NCBI GenBank assembly: GCA_937991535.1
Contig: CALKHN010000052.1
Location: 62,001-126,000, forward strand
Source of the DNA: an uncultured Sphingobacteriales bacterium
GTDB lineage: Bacteria; Bacteroidota; Bacteroidia; Chitinophagales; Chitinophagaceae
Direction of reading: 5' to 3'
Length of the DNA stretch: 64,000 nt
The notes beneath the pieces are model-generated. The model saw only the letters and a list, made by a program, of their open reading frames with translations, did not search any database and was not told where the DNA came from. Below, piece by piece: positions 27,203 to 35,756 of the stretch. How positions within the stretch are numbered: the stretch's first letter is position 1; every line of letters begins with the position of its first letter. A program made the translations under genes and the position numbers.

Positions 27203-30200
27203 TTAGAAGGAAAGATTTACACCAAAATTGAAAACCCTGCTTTGCGGGAACTGCAGCCCGTTTTCTTCATTTACCTCCGGATCCACTCCAAAATCCTTAA
27301 GGTTATCAATTGCAAAGAGGTTGTAGGCATTTACATAAATGCGGGCCCGCTGCATTTTAACGCGGCTGATTAGCGCTACCGGTAAAGAATAACCGAGCTC
27401 AATGGTTCTGGCTCTGATGTATTTTACATTGTGCGCCCAAAATGTGGAGCTGTTGTTGTAGTTCCTGTGCCCGCCTTCATTAAACCGGTTGGCGGGGTAT
27501 TTGCCGGGGATCCACTCGCTGCCTGCATCCTTCATGTCGGCCCGGTGCCACCCGTCTTCAAAAATGGTATTGAAATTTCCGTCGTTCTGAAAGGCCCACT
27601 TCATTTCCCAGTTCTGGTACCAGGTATAGCCGGCTCCTCCCGAAAAATCGGCATGAAAGTCAAAGTCATGATAAGCCAGGGCAATATTAAATCCGAAGTT
27701 GATATTGGGTTGTGTGCCCACGCCGTAACCTATGGGGCGCTCATCGTAGCCATCAATCTTTCCATCGTTGTTGAAATCCTTGTAAATAAGGTCTCCCGGG
27801 AGCATTGTTCTGTTGCCCTGCCCGTCAATATTAACCGGGTAATTATTGATCTCTTCAACCGATGCAAACTGGCCGATCACTTCATAGCCCCAGTTGGTTT
27901 TCGTATAACGTCCTTCCTGCGACCAGCGGTACTGATCCCACGAATTAAAGAAAAGCGGGTTGTAGGACGAGAGGAATTTGGAGCGTGAGTAAGATATATT
28001 TGCCCCTGCTGAAACGGTTATATCTCTTACCCTGCCGTTATAATTCAGGGAAAACTCCTGTCCAAACTGTGCATCGCTGTTCAGGTTTTCACGGGGCAGG
28101 GTATAGCCAATTTCTATAGGCGTAAGCACATCATTTTTAACGGCTATCAAGCCCGAGCGTTTCCGGTAAAAATAGTCGAATGTACCCGTAAGCTTTCCAT
28201 TGAATAACGAAAAATCCATCCCAATATCGGTGATCCGGCTTTCAAGCCATGAAATATTGGTAGTTGCCACTCCCCTGTCTCTAGAACCAACAATGGGCCG
28301 GCCATCCAATATGGCAATACCCTGGTTATAATTGTATCCTTCTATATACTGAAAAGGGCCCAGTCCCAGTGAAGAACCGTCATCCCCCAAAATGCCATAC
28401 GACGCCCTCAGCTTCAAATCGGTAAGTATATTTTGATCGCCCAGCAGTTCCTGCATAAAAGATTCTTCAGTAATGCGCCATCCCACGGATGCGGAAGGGA
28501 AATAGCCTATCCTGTTATCCGGCGGAAAAATATACGATGCGTCGCGCCTGCCTGCCAGCTCCAGGAAATACCTGTCGTTATAAGCATAGTTGATCCTGCC
28601 TACATACCCTATCCTTGCTTCCTTATCATCGCTGTCATCGTACCTGTCGGCAGTATTAAAATAAATAAGGGGTAGCGCATTGGTGCTGGGCACAGAATGG
28701 ATCCAGTTTCGTAATCGGTTATTAAGGATCCTTTCATTAACAATGGTAGCCGAAATATTGTGTAATCCAAAAGACCGGTTATAGTTGATCTGCAACTGGG
28801 TGGTTTTGTTGATCTGTTTGATCTGTTCCCGCTCGCGCCAGGGATTGGTACTGCCTCCTGTGGCCTTATAGGAATCCTCTGTAGCATCGTAGGTGTACGT
28901 GTTGTAGGTATACTCGTGATTGTTCAACAGGTAGTCGGCTATATAATAAGAATATACGCCGTTTACCGAAAGCCCCTCAATCCAGGGAATCTGGTATTCG
29001 GCGGTAAAATTACCCTGCAGTACCCGCCAGTCGTTGCGGTATTTGCCCGCGTTTTTATAATTAAGGTAAGCCCAGTTGGTTTCGTTGTGTTTTATGTCGT
29101 TCAGGTATTCGGGGTTATCATTGGCATAAGGCCTTTCCAAAGGTGTGTTCCGTAAAATAGCGAACCTGGCCAACCAGTAATCATCACCACCAGGAACGCC
29201 GGGGTTTTGGCGGCTCTCTATTCGACCATTGATATTCATTCCAACCTTTAATCCATTGGCCACTTTAGCAGTAACATTAGATTGGATATTGGTACGCATG
29301 AATTTGTATTCCCGTCCAAGCGGAGAATTCTGGTACAAATTGGTGGCTGATAAATAGTAATTCAGTTTATCCGTGCCGCCTGTAACATTAAGGTTAAGGG
29401 AATTGAGTGGCGCGTTGGGCTTCAAAATAAAATCCTTCCAGTTGAAGCTTTTATATCCCGGCTCTGTTCCTGCTTTGTATTTTGCCAGTTCTTCATCGGT
29501 GATCGTAGTGCCTCCATACCTGTTGATCTCGGCCTCGGCCCTGTAGCGCATATAGTCGTATGAATTGTTCAGCACGTCCGGAAACCTTGTCCAGTTTTGA
29601 AAGCCTATATAAGAATCGACGTTGATGCGGTTGGCTGTATTCAGCCTGCCCTTTTTGGTGGTTACCACCACTACACCATTGGCGGCACGTATACCGTAAA
29701 TAGCGGCAGAAGCATCCTTCAGCACCGTAATGCTCTCAATATCATTGGGTGCCAGGTTATTGAACTGCCCTGCATCCTGCTGTATACCGTCAATTACAAA
29801 AAGCGCATTTCCCATGTTCCTGATTTGTATATTGGCACTGGCGCCGGGCCGGCCATCCGGCATACGAAAAGATACACCCGGCAATTTACCGGCAAGGGTA
29901 GCGCTCACCGTAGAAGCGCCATGTACCCTTCCAATATCATCGGCGGTAACTGTAGAAATAGCTCCTGTTAAGGATTGCTTCCTGCGGGTACCATACCCAA
30001 TCACTACAACTTCTTCCATGCTGGTATTCGATGCCTTCAGCGTGATCATAAAACTGGTTTGGTTGCCCGCTACCACCTCTCTTGCCTCGTAACCCACCGA
30101 ACTGAATACCAGAACAGATCCCGCCGAGCGGATGTTCATGGAAAAGTTCCCTTCCACATTGGTGAGCGTTGAATTCTGGGTACGTTTTTCGGCAACCGTT

Positions 30201-30388
30201 ACATTAGCCAACCCCACACCGAGGCTGTCGGTAACCTTGCCCGATACGGCAATGGATTGTGAAAAAACGGGAGAAAGCGATGCAAAAAAGATGCATAAGG
30301 TAACCAGCATCTTTGGAGAACACGACAGGGGAATTTCAGCTGCTGAAATGCGCTGCCGCAAAGTTTTGGCTATAACGCGTACATTCAT
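27203..30388 (-). CDS. SusC/RagA TonB-dependent outer-membrane transporter
   Basis: About 1061 aa. The N-terminus has a signal region ending FFASLSPVFSQ, then a carboxypeptidase-regulatory-like domain (SGKVTDSLGVGLANVTV). The SusC-type TonB region EEVVVIGYGTRRK follows, then the plug domain with DASAAIYGIRAANGVVVVTT, and a beta barrel ending in the aromatic FNFGVNLSF. It imports oligosaccharides with energy from TonB. A start at 30388 (MNVRVIAKTLRQ) is preferred over the TTG at 30412. It is the first gene of the operon, just downstream of the LacI-type palindrome. Confidence 0.93.
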   Translation of the reverse strand: MNVRVIAKTLRQRISAAEIPLSCSPKMLVTLCIFFASLSPVFSQSIAVSGKVTDSLGVGLANVTVAEKRTQNSTLTNVEGNFSMNIRSAGSVLVFSSVGYEAREVVAGNQTSFMITLKASNTSMEEVVVIGYGTRRKQSLTGAISTVTADDIGRVHGASTVSATLAGKLPGVSFRMPDGRPGASANIQIRNMGNALFVIDGIQQDAGQFNNLAPNDIESITVLKDASAAIYGIRAANGVVVVTTKKGRLNTANRINVDSYIGFQNWTRFPDVLNNSYDYMRYRAEAEINRYGGTTITDEELAKYKAGTEPGYKSFNWKDFILKPNAPLNSLNLNVTGGTDKLNYYLSATNLYQNSPLGREYKFMRTNIQSNVTAKVANGLKVGMNINGRIESRQNPGVPGGDDYWLARFAILRNTPLERPYANDNPEYLNDIKHNETNWAYLNYKNAGKYRNDWRVLQGNFTAEYQIPWIEGLSVNGVYSYYIADYLLNNHEYTYNTYTYDATEDSYKATGGSTNPWREREQIKQINKTTQLQINYNRSFGLHNISATIVNERILNNRLRNWIHSVPSTNALPLIYFNTADRYDDSDDKEARIGYVGRINYAYNDRYFLELAGRRDASYIFPPDNRIGYFPSASVGWRITEESFMQELLGDQNILTDLKLRASYGILGDDGSSLGLGPFQYIEGYNYNQGIAILDGRPIVGSRDRGVATTNISWLESRITDIGMDFSLFNGKLTGTFDYFYRKRSGLIAVKNDVLTPIEIGYTLPRENLNSDAQFGQEFSLNYNGRVRDITVSAGANISYSRSKFLSSYNPLFFNSWDQYRWSQEGRYTKTNWGYEVIGQFASVEEINNYPVNIDGQGNRTMLPGDLIYKDFNNDGKIDGYDERPIGYGVGTQPNINFGFNIALAYHDFDFHADFSGGAGYTWYQNWEMKWAFQNDGNFNTIFEDGWHRADMKDAGSEWIPGKYPANRFNEGGHRNYNNSSTFWAHNVKYIRARTIELGYSLPVALISRVKMQRARIYVNAYNLFAIDNLKDFGVDPEVNEENGLQFPQSRVFNFGVNLSF

Positions 30389-30418
30389 ATGGCAGTTAAT
30401 TATTATTGACAATCTTTA

Positions 30419-30440
30419 AAAATGGAAACGTTTCCATTTT
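30419..30440. promoter_or_regulatory. LacI-type operator upstream of susC
   Basis: A perfect 22-bp palindrome, AAAATGGAAACGTTTCCATTTT, with central CG. It lies about 30 bp upstream of the susC start. The core TGGAAACGTTTCCA matches the general shape of LacI/GalR/CcpA-family sites. The only such regulator in the window is the one at 20084-21109, in the same operon, so negative autoregulation is the simplest model. Confidence 0.75.
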
Positions 30441-30968
30441 TTGGCACTGTGAAGGACGAAATAATATTTTTAATTGCTTCGCTCAGGCGTCTCAATCTTT
30501 CTTCAAATTGTATCAAAGAATGGATTTGAGATTTGAGCTGCAAGACATTTGATTAAGCATATCAATTGATTTTTCATCTGTTGGCTTATTGTTTAAAATG
30601 AAATAGCTATTGTTAAGGCTACCTGGAAATGAAAAAGCAGTAACGAAATGAAGCAGAGGTCACAGTAATTCAAAAGCGTTAGCAGGGTACCCCCCGAAAA
30701 CGGGCCGTAATCCCTGCCCGTCCCCGTCCGTAATGGCACGCCAGCCCGACGAAGCCATTCTGGCGGGGTTACTTTTTCCCGCAAAAAAAATAACAGAAAT
30801 CCTTTCACTTTGCAGGGCGCTGAAGTACTGATAATGGTTGTTTACCTAACATTGTTTTGTTTCAACACCTTATTCCAACGCCAGTAAACTATCTGCCATT
30901 ACCGGGCTTCAAATCACAAATCTCAAATTTCAAATAACTATATACCTTCGTTTACAACCATTACTGCT
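30441..30968. other. Divergent control region between susC and the sensor kinase gene
   Basis: About 530 bp with no credible gene; a 71-codon minus-strand frame lacks conserved features. It should hold the promoters of both units. A near-consensus -7 element, TACCTTCG, lies at 30943-30950, 18 bp before the kinase start. A GC-rich patch around 30680-30770 (GTACCCCCCGAAAACGGGCC and following) looks like a dispersed repeat. Confidence 0.45.
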
Positions 30969-33900
30969 GTGAAAAAGAAAGTATTTTTACTGGTAACGAT
31001 TGCATTTACTTATTGCTGCGCTTATGCGCAGGGTTATTACTTCAGGCATTATCAGGTAGAGAACGGGCTTTCGCACAATACGGTTTTTTGTACACTGCAG
31101 GACAGCAGAGGCTTTATGTGGTTTGGCACAAAAGACGGACTGAACCGGTTTGACGGCACCAGCTTTAAAATATTCAGAAAAAACGATCAGGATACCGGCA
31201 GCCTTGGCAACAACTTTGTATATAGCTTACGGGAAGATAACACCGGGCGCATCTGGGTTGGAACCGGGAAGGGACTTTACGCATACAATGCAGAAAAAGA
31301 GAACTTCCGGCGGGTGCCAACACCAGAATTGGCCGATGTAAATGAAATACAAACCGACAAAAAGGGTAATCTCTGGTTCTTAATGGGCTCAAGGCTTTAC
31401 CGGTATCACCCGGCTACAGACAAACTCTCTACGCTTACCGAAACCAGGGACGAATGGGTAACCTCCATTTGGATTAGCGGAACAGGGATCCTATGGTTCA
31501 CCACTTTCGGCACATTAAAAAAATATGATCCTCATTCGGGAACGTATACTTCGTACGATGTATTCAGCCATTCGCCCCACATTCCCTCCAAATGGATAGA
31601 GAAAATTTTTGATGCCGGCAACGGAAAAATCTTTTTAGGCACCATGGCCCAGGGACTCAAAATATTTGATACAGAACTTGGATCGTATACCGATGCGCTT
31701 ACTTATAACCCCGATAAAACAAGCGTATTTGTGCGCGACTTTGTCCACATCAAAGAAAATGAATACTGGATAGCCACCGAATCGGGTATTTTTATTTATG
31801 ATACCGAAAAAGGGGTCGTCACCAACCTTCGCAAACAATACAACAACCCATACTCCCTCTCCGATAACGCCATCTATTCGCTTTGTGCAGATAAGGAGGG
31901 CGGTATTTGGGCAGGCACCTATTTTGGAGGTGTCAATTACTTTCCGAACCAACATCTCGCCTTTCAAAAATATTTTCCCGATAACAGTACACAAAGCATA
32001 AGCGGTAATGCGGTAAGGGAAATATGTGAAGACCACAACGGTAATCTCTGGATCGGCACTGAAGACAGGGGTTTGAATAAGCTCAGCCCCAAAACAGGTC
32101 ATATCACGCAGTACCTGCCAACAGGCAGCCCCGGCAGTATATCCTACCCGAACATTCACGGCTTATTGGCCACAGGTAACCAGTTGTGGATCGGAACCTT
32201 TGAACACGGACTGGATATGATGGATATCAGCACAGGCAAAGTAATACGCCATTACAATTCCACTACACCGGGTCTGCGGAGTAACTTTGTGCTTTCATTG
32301 TATAAAACAAAAAGTGGTGAGCTGCTCGCCGGAACTTCGGTTAGTCTTGTTAGTTACGATTCCGCCTCACAAAGTTTTCTAAAAGTGGAACAGGTGCCGG
32401 GGGATCATTTTATATATCATATCATGGAGGGGCAAGACGGTACCGTATGGGTGAGCACCATTGGAGAGGGCTTATACTTCTACAATAAAACAACCGGCGA
32501 GCAGGGCAATTTCCGTTACAACGCCAACCGGCGGGAAAGCCTGGGGAGCGACATGGTGAACAGCAGTTTTGAAGACAGCAATGGCACGCTATGGGTAGCT
32601 ACGGAAGGCGGGGGACTGTGCAAACTGAATAAAGAAAACCAATCGTTTGCGCGCTATACCATCAAAGACGGAATGCCCAGCGATTACATTTTTAAAATCC
32701 TGGAAGATAGCAGGAAAAACCTGTGGATTGCCACTTCCCGGGGGCTGGTACGCTTTGATCTTTCAACAGAAAAAATAACAATCTATACGAGAGCAAACGG
32801 GCTATTAAACGATCAGTTTAACTATAATTCGGGCTACAAAACCAATGAAGGGAAAATGTATTTCGGCAGTGTAAAAGGCATGATCAGTTTTAACCCCAAT
32901 CGCTTTTCAGCAAGAAACTTTACTCCTCCCGTTTATATTACAGGCTTACAAGTAAGCAACAGGGAAGTGCGGGTAAGGGATGAAGATTCGCCGATTACAA
33001 AGTCCATTACCTTCACCCAAAAAATTACCCTACCCTACAACCAGTCTTCCTTTAGCATTGATTTTGCGGCCCTAAGCTACGCCGCTCCCCAAATGACCGC
33101 TTACGCCTACATCATGCACGGCGCTGACAAAGAGTGGACGCCTATAAAAACCAACCGAAAAGCCTATTTTACCAACCTGCTGCCCGGCACCTATGTTTTT
33201 AATGTAAAAGCCGCCGGCAGCAACGGCGAATGGAGCCGCAAACCCGCGCAGTTAACCATTCAAATTCTTCCACCCTGGTGGGAAAGCCCCTGGGCCTATG
33301 CATTGTATACCATCACCGCTATGGCGCTTGCATTTTACCTGGTAAAACGATACCATAATCATATTGAGGAAAAGAACAGGCGGAAGATTGAACACCTGCA
33401 TCATGAAAAAGAAAAAGAATTGTATGAAGCAAAAATTGAGTTCTTCACCAACGTTGCGCATGAAATAAAAACGCCGCTCACCCTTATAAAAGGTCCACTC
33501 GAAAAAATAATGCGTCAATCCGGCAACCGGCCCGAAACACAAAAGCACCTGGCTACAATGGAAAGAAATATCAACAGGCTCATTGATCTCACCGGCCAGC
33601 TGCTCGACTTTCGGCAAACGGAAGCAAAAGGATTCAGGCTCACTTTATCCAGGATGAATGTTTCATCATTGCTCAGGGAAATTTTTTCCAACTTCAGATC
33701 ACTGGCGGAACAGAAAAGTCTCACCTATTCCCTTTTGCTACCGGAAAAGGATCTGCATGCCTGGGTGGATGACGATGCTTTGAACAAAATATACTGCAAC
33801 CTTTTCAGCAATGCAGTAAAGTATGCACAACAAGAGGTGTGCATTAAACTGGAAGCCGTACCGGATGGACATTTCACTACGGAGATAGTAAGCGACGGCT

Positions 33901-34142
33901 ATGTGATACCCGAAAACAAATGGGAAAAAATATTCGAACCTTTCTACCGGCTCAAAGGAACAGAAAAACAAAAGGGAACCGGCATAGGCCTTGCGCTGTC
34001 GCGCTCACTGGCGGCGCTGCACAAGGGTAAGCTGTATCTTAAAAAAAAGGATGAGCCCGGCTATAATGTATTCGTATTGTGTTTGCCCTTATCTTCCCTA
34101 TCCGTACAGGAAAGCGCGCCAATGAACCAAAATAAAATTTGA
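30969..34142 (+). CDS. Reg_prop-type membrane sensor histidine kinase
   Basis: 1057 aa, starting at a GTG followed by a signal peptide ending CCAYAQ. The large periplasmic part has Reg_prop propeller repeats (LWIGTEDRGLNKL, LWVATEGGGLCKL types) and then a Y_Y_Y domain (about 690-770). One membrane helix follows (YALYTITAMALAFYLVKRY). The dimerisation/phosphoacceptor domain has His831 in FFTNVAHEIKTPLTLI. The HATPase has an N-box NLFSNAVKYA and a G-box GTGIGLALS. It resembles the sensor half of a hybrid two-component system, but without the receiver and DNA-binding parts, which are in the next gene. Confidence 0.9.
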   Translation: MKKKVFLLVTIAFTYCCAYAQGYYFRHYQVENGLSHNTVFCTLQDSRGFMWFGTKDGLNRFDGTSFKIFRKNDQDTGSLGNNFVYSLREDNTGRIWVGTGKGLYAYNAEKENFRRVPTPELADVNEIQTDKKGNLWFLMGSRLYRYHPATDKLSTLTETRDEWVTSIWISGTGILWFTTFGTLKKYDPHSGTYTSYDVFSHSPHIPSKWIEKIFDAGNGKIFLGTMAQGLKIFDTELGSYTDALTYNPDKTSVFVRDFVHIKENEYWIATESGIFIYDTEKGVVTNLRKQYNNPYSLSDNAIYSLCADKEGGIWAGTYFGGVNYFPNQHLAFQKYFPDNSTQSISGNAVREICEDHNGNLWIGTEDRGLNKLSPKTGHITQYLPTGSPGSISYPNIHGLLATGNQLWIGTFEHGLDMMDISTGKVIRHYNSTTPGLRSNFVLSLYKTKSGELLAGTSVSLVSYDSASQSFLKVEQVPGDHFIYHIMEGQDGTVWVSTIGEGLYFYNKTTGEQGNFRYNANRRESLGSDMVNSSFEDSNGTLWVATEGGGLCKLNKENQSFARYTIKDGMPSDYIFKILEDSRKNLWIATSRGLVRFDLSTEKITIYTRANGLLNDQFNYNSGYKTNEGKMYFGSVKGMISFNPNRFSARNFTPPVYITGLQVSNREVRVRDEDSPITKSITFTQKITLPYNQSSFSIDFAALSYAAPQMTAYAYIMHGADKEWTPIKTNRKAYFTNLLPGTYVFNVKAAGSNGEWSRKPAQLTIQILPPWWESPWAYALYTITAMALAFYLVKRYHNHIEEKNRRKIEHLHHEKEKELYEAKIEFFTNVAHEIKTPLTLIKGPLEKIMRQSGNRPETQKHLATMERNINRLIDLTGQLLDFRQTEAKGFRLTLSRMNVSSLLREIFSNFRSLAEQKSLTYSLLLPEKDLHAWVDDDALNKIYCNLFSNAVKYAQQEVCIKLEAVPDGHFTTEIVSDGYVIPENKWEKIFEPFYRLKGTEKQKGTGIGLALSRSLAALHKGKLYLKKKDEPGYNVFVLCLPLSSLSVQESAPMNQNKI

Positions 34143-34915
34143 TGATGACACCTGCTGTTTTACTGGTAGATGACAATGAAGACATCCTCGAATTCCTGAC
34201 GGATGAGCTGCAGGAAAGATATGCTTTGTTTACAGCCACCAGCAGTGAAGACGCGCTTGCACTGCTGCTGCAGGAATCCGTACAGCTTATAGTGAGCGAT
34301 GTGATGATGCCGGGAATGGATGGCTTTGAATTCTGCCGTATTGTTAAAACCGATTTCGATTACAGTCATATTCCCGTTATACTCCTAACGGCGAAGAATA
34401 CCCTTCAGTCAAAAATTGAGGGATTGGAGATTGGCGCCGACGCGTATATTGAGAAGCCTTTTTCGCCGGCCCACCTGCAAGTACAGATCGCCAATTTGCT
34501 CAACAACCGCACCAGGCTCAGGGAATATTTCGCCAGCTCCCCATTGGTGCATATTAAAAGCATGGCGCATTCTAAATCGGATGAACAGTTCTTGGAAACA
34601 CTCAATGAAGCCATTAACGTCCATATAGACAATACAGCGCTCGACGTAGTGCATCTTTGCCGCATGATGAACATGAGCCGCCCCACGATGTATCGCAAAA
34701 TAAAAGGCATCTCGCATTTAACGCCACACGAACTCATCAACATTACCCGGCTTAAAAAAGCTGCTGAACTATTGGCAGAAGGTCGCCATAAAATATTTGA
34801 AATAGCGGCCATGACCGGATTTCAATCGCAGAACAATTTTGGCAGGAGCTTTTTGAAACAGTTTGGGACGACGCCGAGTGAATATGCGAGGGTGAAGCGG
34901 GAGGAAAGTGAATGA
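34142..34915 (+). CDS. Response regulator with AraC-type DNA-binding domain
   Basis: About 257 aa. The receiver domain (about 5-120) has the acidic pocket LLVDDNED, the phosphoacceptor Asp in SDVMMPGMDG near residue 57, and the Lys in IEKPFSP. The AraC-type two-helix-turn-helix domain (about 150-255) ends with FEIAAMTGFQSQNNFGRSFLKQFGTTPSEY. The ATG at 34142 shares one base with the kinase stop (TGATG), so the two genes are coupled. In most Bacteroidota these parts form one hybrid protein; here they are separate, in different frames. It probably activates the divergent polysaccharide operon. Confidence 0.9.
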   Translation: MMTPAVLLVDDNEDILEFLTDELQERYALFTATSSEDALALLLQESVQLIVSDVMMPGMDGFEFCRIVKTDFDYSHIPVILLTAKNTLQSKIEGLEIGADAYIEKPFSPAHLQVQIANLLNNRTRLREYFASSPLVHIKSMAHSKSDEQFLETLNEAINVHIDNTALDVVHLCRMMNMSRPTMYRKIKGISHLTPHELINITRLKKAAELLAEGRHKIFEIAAMTGFQSQNNFGRSFLKQFGTTPSEYARVKREESE

Positions 34916-35207
34916 TAAAGCCAAGGCAGGTTAGCCGGCTGCATAGCTGCTATGCAACAACTGTTGCGACGCTCCGTTCGGGGCCAGCAACACCATTCAG
35001 CATGAGGGGGAGAGAAAAATGAAAGACATGTAGCGCATTACCAGGCAAATCTTACAGCGTACTAAAAATTTTGACAGTACACTAAAAAAACACAGCCGTA
35101 TCATCCAAAGTTCGTAAATTAACGCCTCAACCCGGTTGCCTGCATTACCTGCAATATCACTTTATGAACCTTTGTCCGTAATTTCAAGTAAGAAAAGCTT
35201 CGGGAAT
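34916..35207. other. Gap between the response regulator gene and the CRISPR locus
   Basis: No gene. It contains a hairpin-like TGCATAG-CTG-CTATGCA near 34942, a REP-like piece GACGCTCCGTTCGGGGCC near 34969, and AT-rich sequence. It marks the left boundary of the CRISPR-Cas region. Confidence 0.45.
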
Positions 35208-35276
35208 AAAAAAGGCGACTTGCGCCACCTTAAATGTTTTCACAACGGAATAATCCTTATTGTGAATTGCTTTCAA
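35208..35276 (-). ncRNA. tracrRNA of the type II-C system
   Basis: Read on the minus strand, the anti-repeat TTTGAAAGCAATTCACAA (about 35276-35259) complements the first part of the array repeat as transcribed leftwards. It is followed by AATAAGG, a segment shared with known type II-C tracrRNAs, then a GGA-TTAT-TCC nexus hairpin and TTGTGAAAACATTTAA. It ends in a terminator stem GGTGGC-GCAA-GTCGCC with six T (to 35208). This fixes the crRNA strand of the array as minus. The RNA would guide RNase III processing and load Cas9. It lies about 600 bp upstream of cas9, divergent from it. Confidence 0.88.
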
Positions 35277-35279
35277 ATG

Positions 35280-35287
35280 CAAAAGTA
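35280..35287 (-). promoter_or_regulatory. -7 promoter element of the tracrRNA
   Basis: TACTTTTG on the minus strand is an exact TAnnTTTG. It would start the RNA about 6 nt later, at the beginning of the anti-repeat. No good -33 TTG lies at 17-23 nt. The same octamer serves as the proposed -7 box of the cas9 promoter. Confidence 0.6.
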
Positions 35288-35406
35288 ATATTTTTATTAT
35301 TAAAATACCAGGACTTTGCAAAACATAACCTTCTTTTTTAGTAACATGATCAAGAGACAGAGTATCCAGCAGTTTCTTACTTCTAATAATTAAACTTCCC
35401 TTTGCT

Positions 35407-35490
35407 TATATTTGTAAAACAAGAACAGCTTCTGAGATAGCATCTCAGGATTGACGCTCCGGAGACGGGGCGTTTCGCATTTATTTAGTA
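35407..35490 (+). ncRNA. Candidate small RNA between tracrRNA and cas9
   Basis: An exact -7 element TATATTTG (35407-35414) is followed by a possible short transcript with two stems: CTGAGAT-AGC-ATCTCAG (35432-35448, perfect) and ACGCTCC-GGAGAC-GGGGCGT (35454-35473, one G-T pair). T-rich sequence to about 35487 could end it. It has no reading frame and no similarity to the CRISPR repeat. The second stem shares GACGCTCC with REP-like pieces elsewhere, so a repeat fragment is the main alternative. Confidence 0.35.
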
Positions 35491-35629
35491 GCCAAGATAT
35501 TCTTTTACTTTCAATATCAACTTAAGTGCATATAATTTCAGCTACTCTATCATATTAAGCATCAATAAATAATTAACAATGAGCATAATATAAAATAAAA
35601 TTATAAATATGTTTTTATATTATATTTAT

Positions 35630-35640
35630 AGACACTTGAT
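35630..35640. other. 11-nt match to the crRNA-like guide, over the -33 box of the cas9 promoter
   Basis: AGACACTTGAT is the exact reverse complement of ATCAAGTGTCT at 35789-35799, the 11 nt that directly precede the crRNA-like repeat half. As a Cas9 target the protospacer is on the minus strand and its 3' flank (PAM side) reads ATAAATATAA. Beyond 11 nt the pairing stops: position 12 from the repeat side mismatches, and over 20 nt 15 positions match. The site contains the TTG of the predicted -33 element. Confidence 0.75.
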
Positions 35641-35663
35641 ATATCAAATTATGCCTACTTTTG
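35636..35663 (+). promoter_or_regulatory. Predicted promoter of the cas9 leader transcript
   Basis: TTG (35636-35638, though read as CTTG at 35635), 17 nt, then TACTTTTG (35656-35663), an exact Bacteroidota -7 box. Transcription would begin near 35670 and read through the crRNA-like element and the hairpin towards cas9 at 35886. A weaker second candidate is TTTG (35717-35720) with TATTTTTA (35743-35750), 22 nt apart. Confidence 0.55.
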
Positions 35664-35756
35664 CTTAAGAGGATTTAAATTGACGAATTTGAATTGTTGG
35701 GCGCCAATCCAACTTATTTGACGTCCACAATCGAATACCTCGTATTTTTAAAGACA

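Noticed and set aside
30593..30808. 71-codon minus-strand frame upstream of the sensor kinase
   Set aside because: No motif and located in a control region with a GC-rich repeat.
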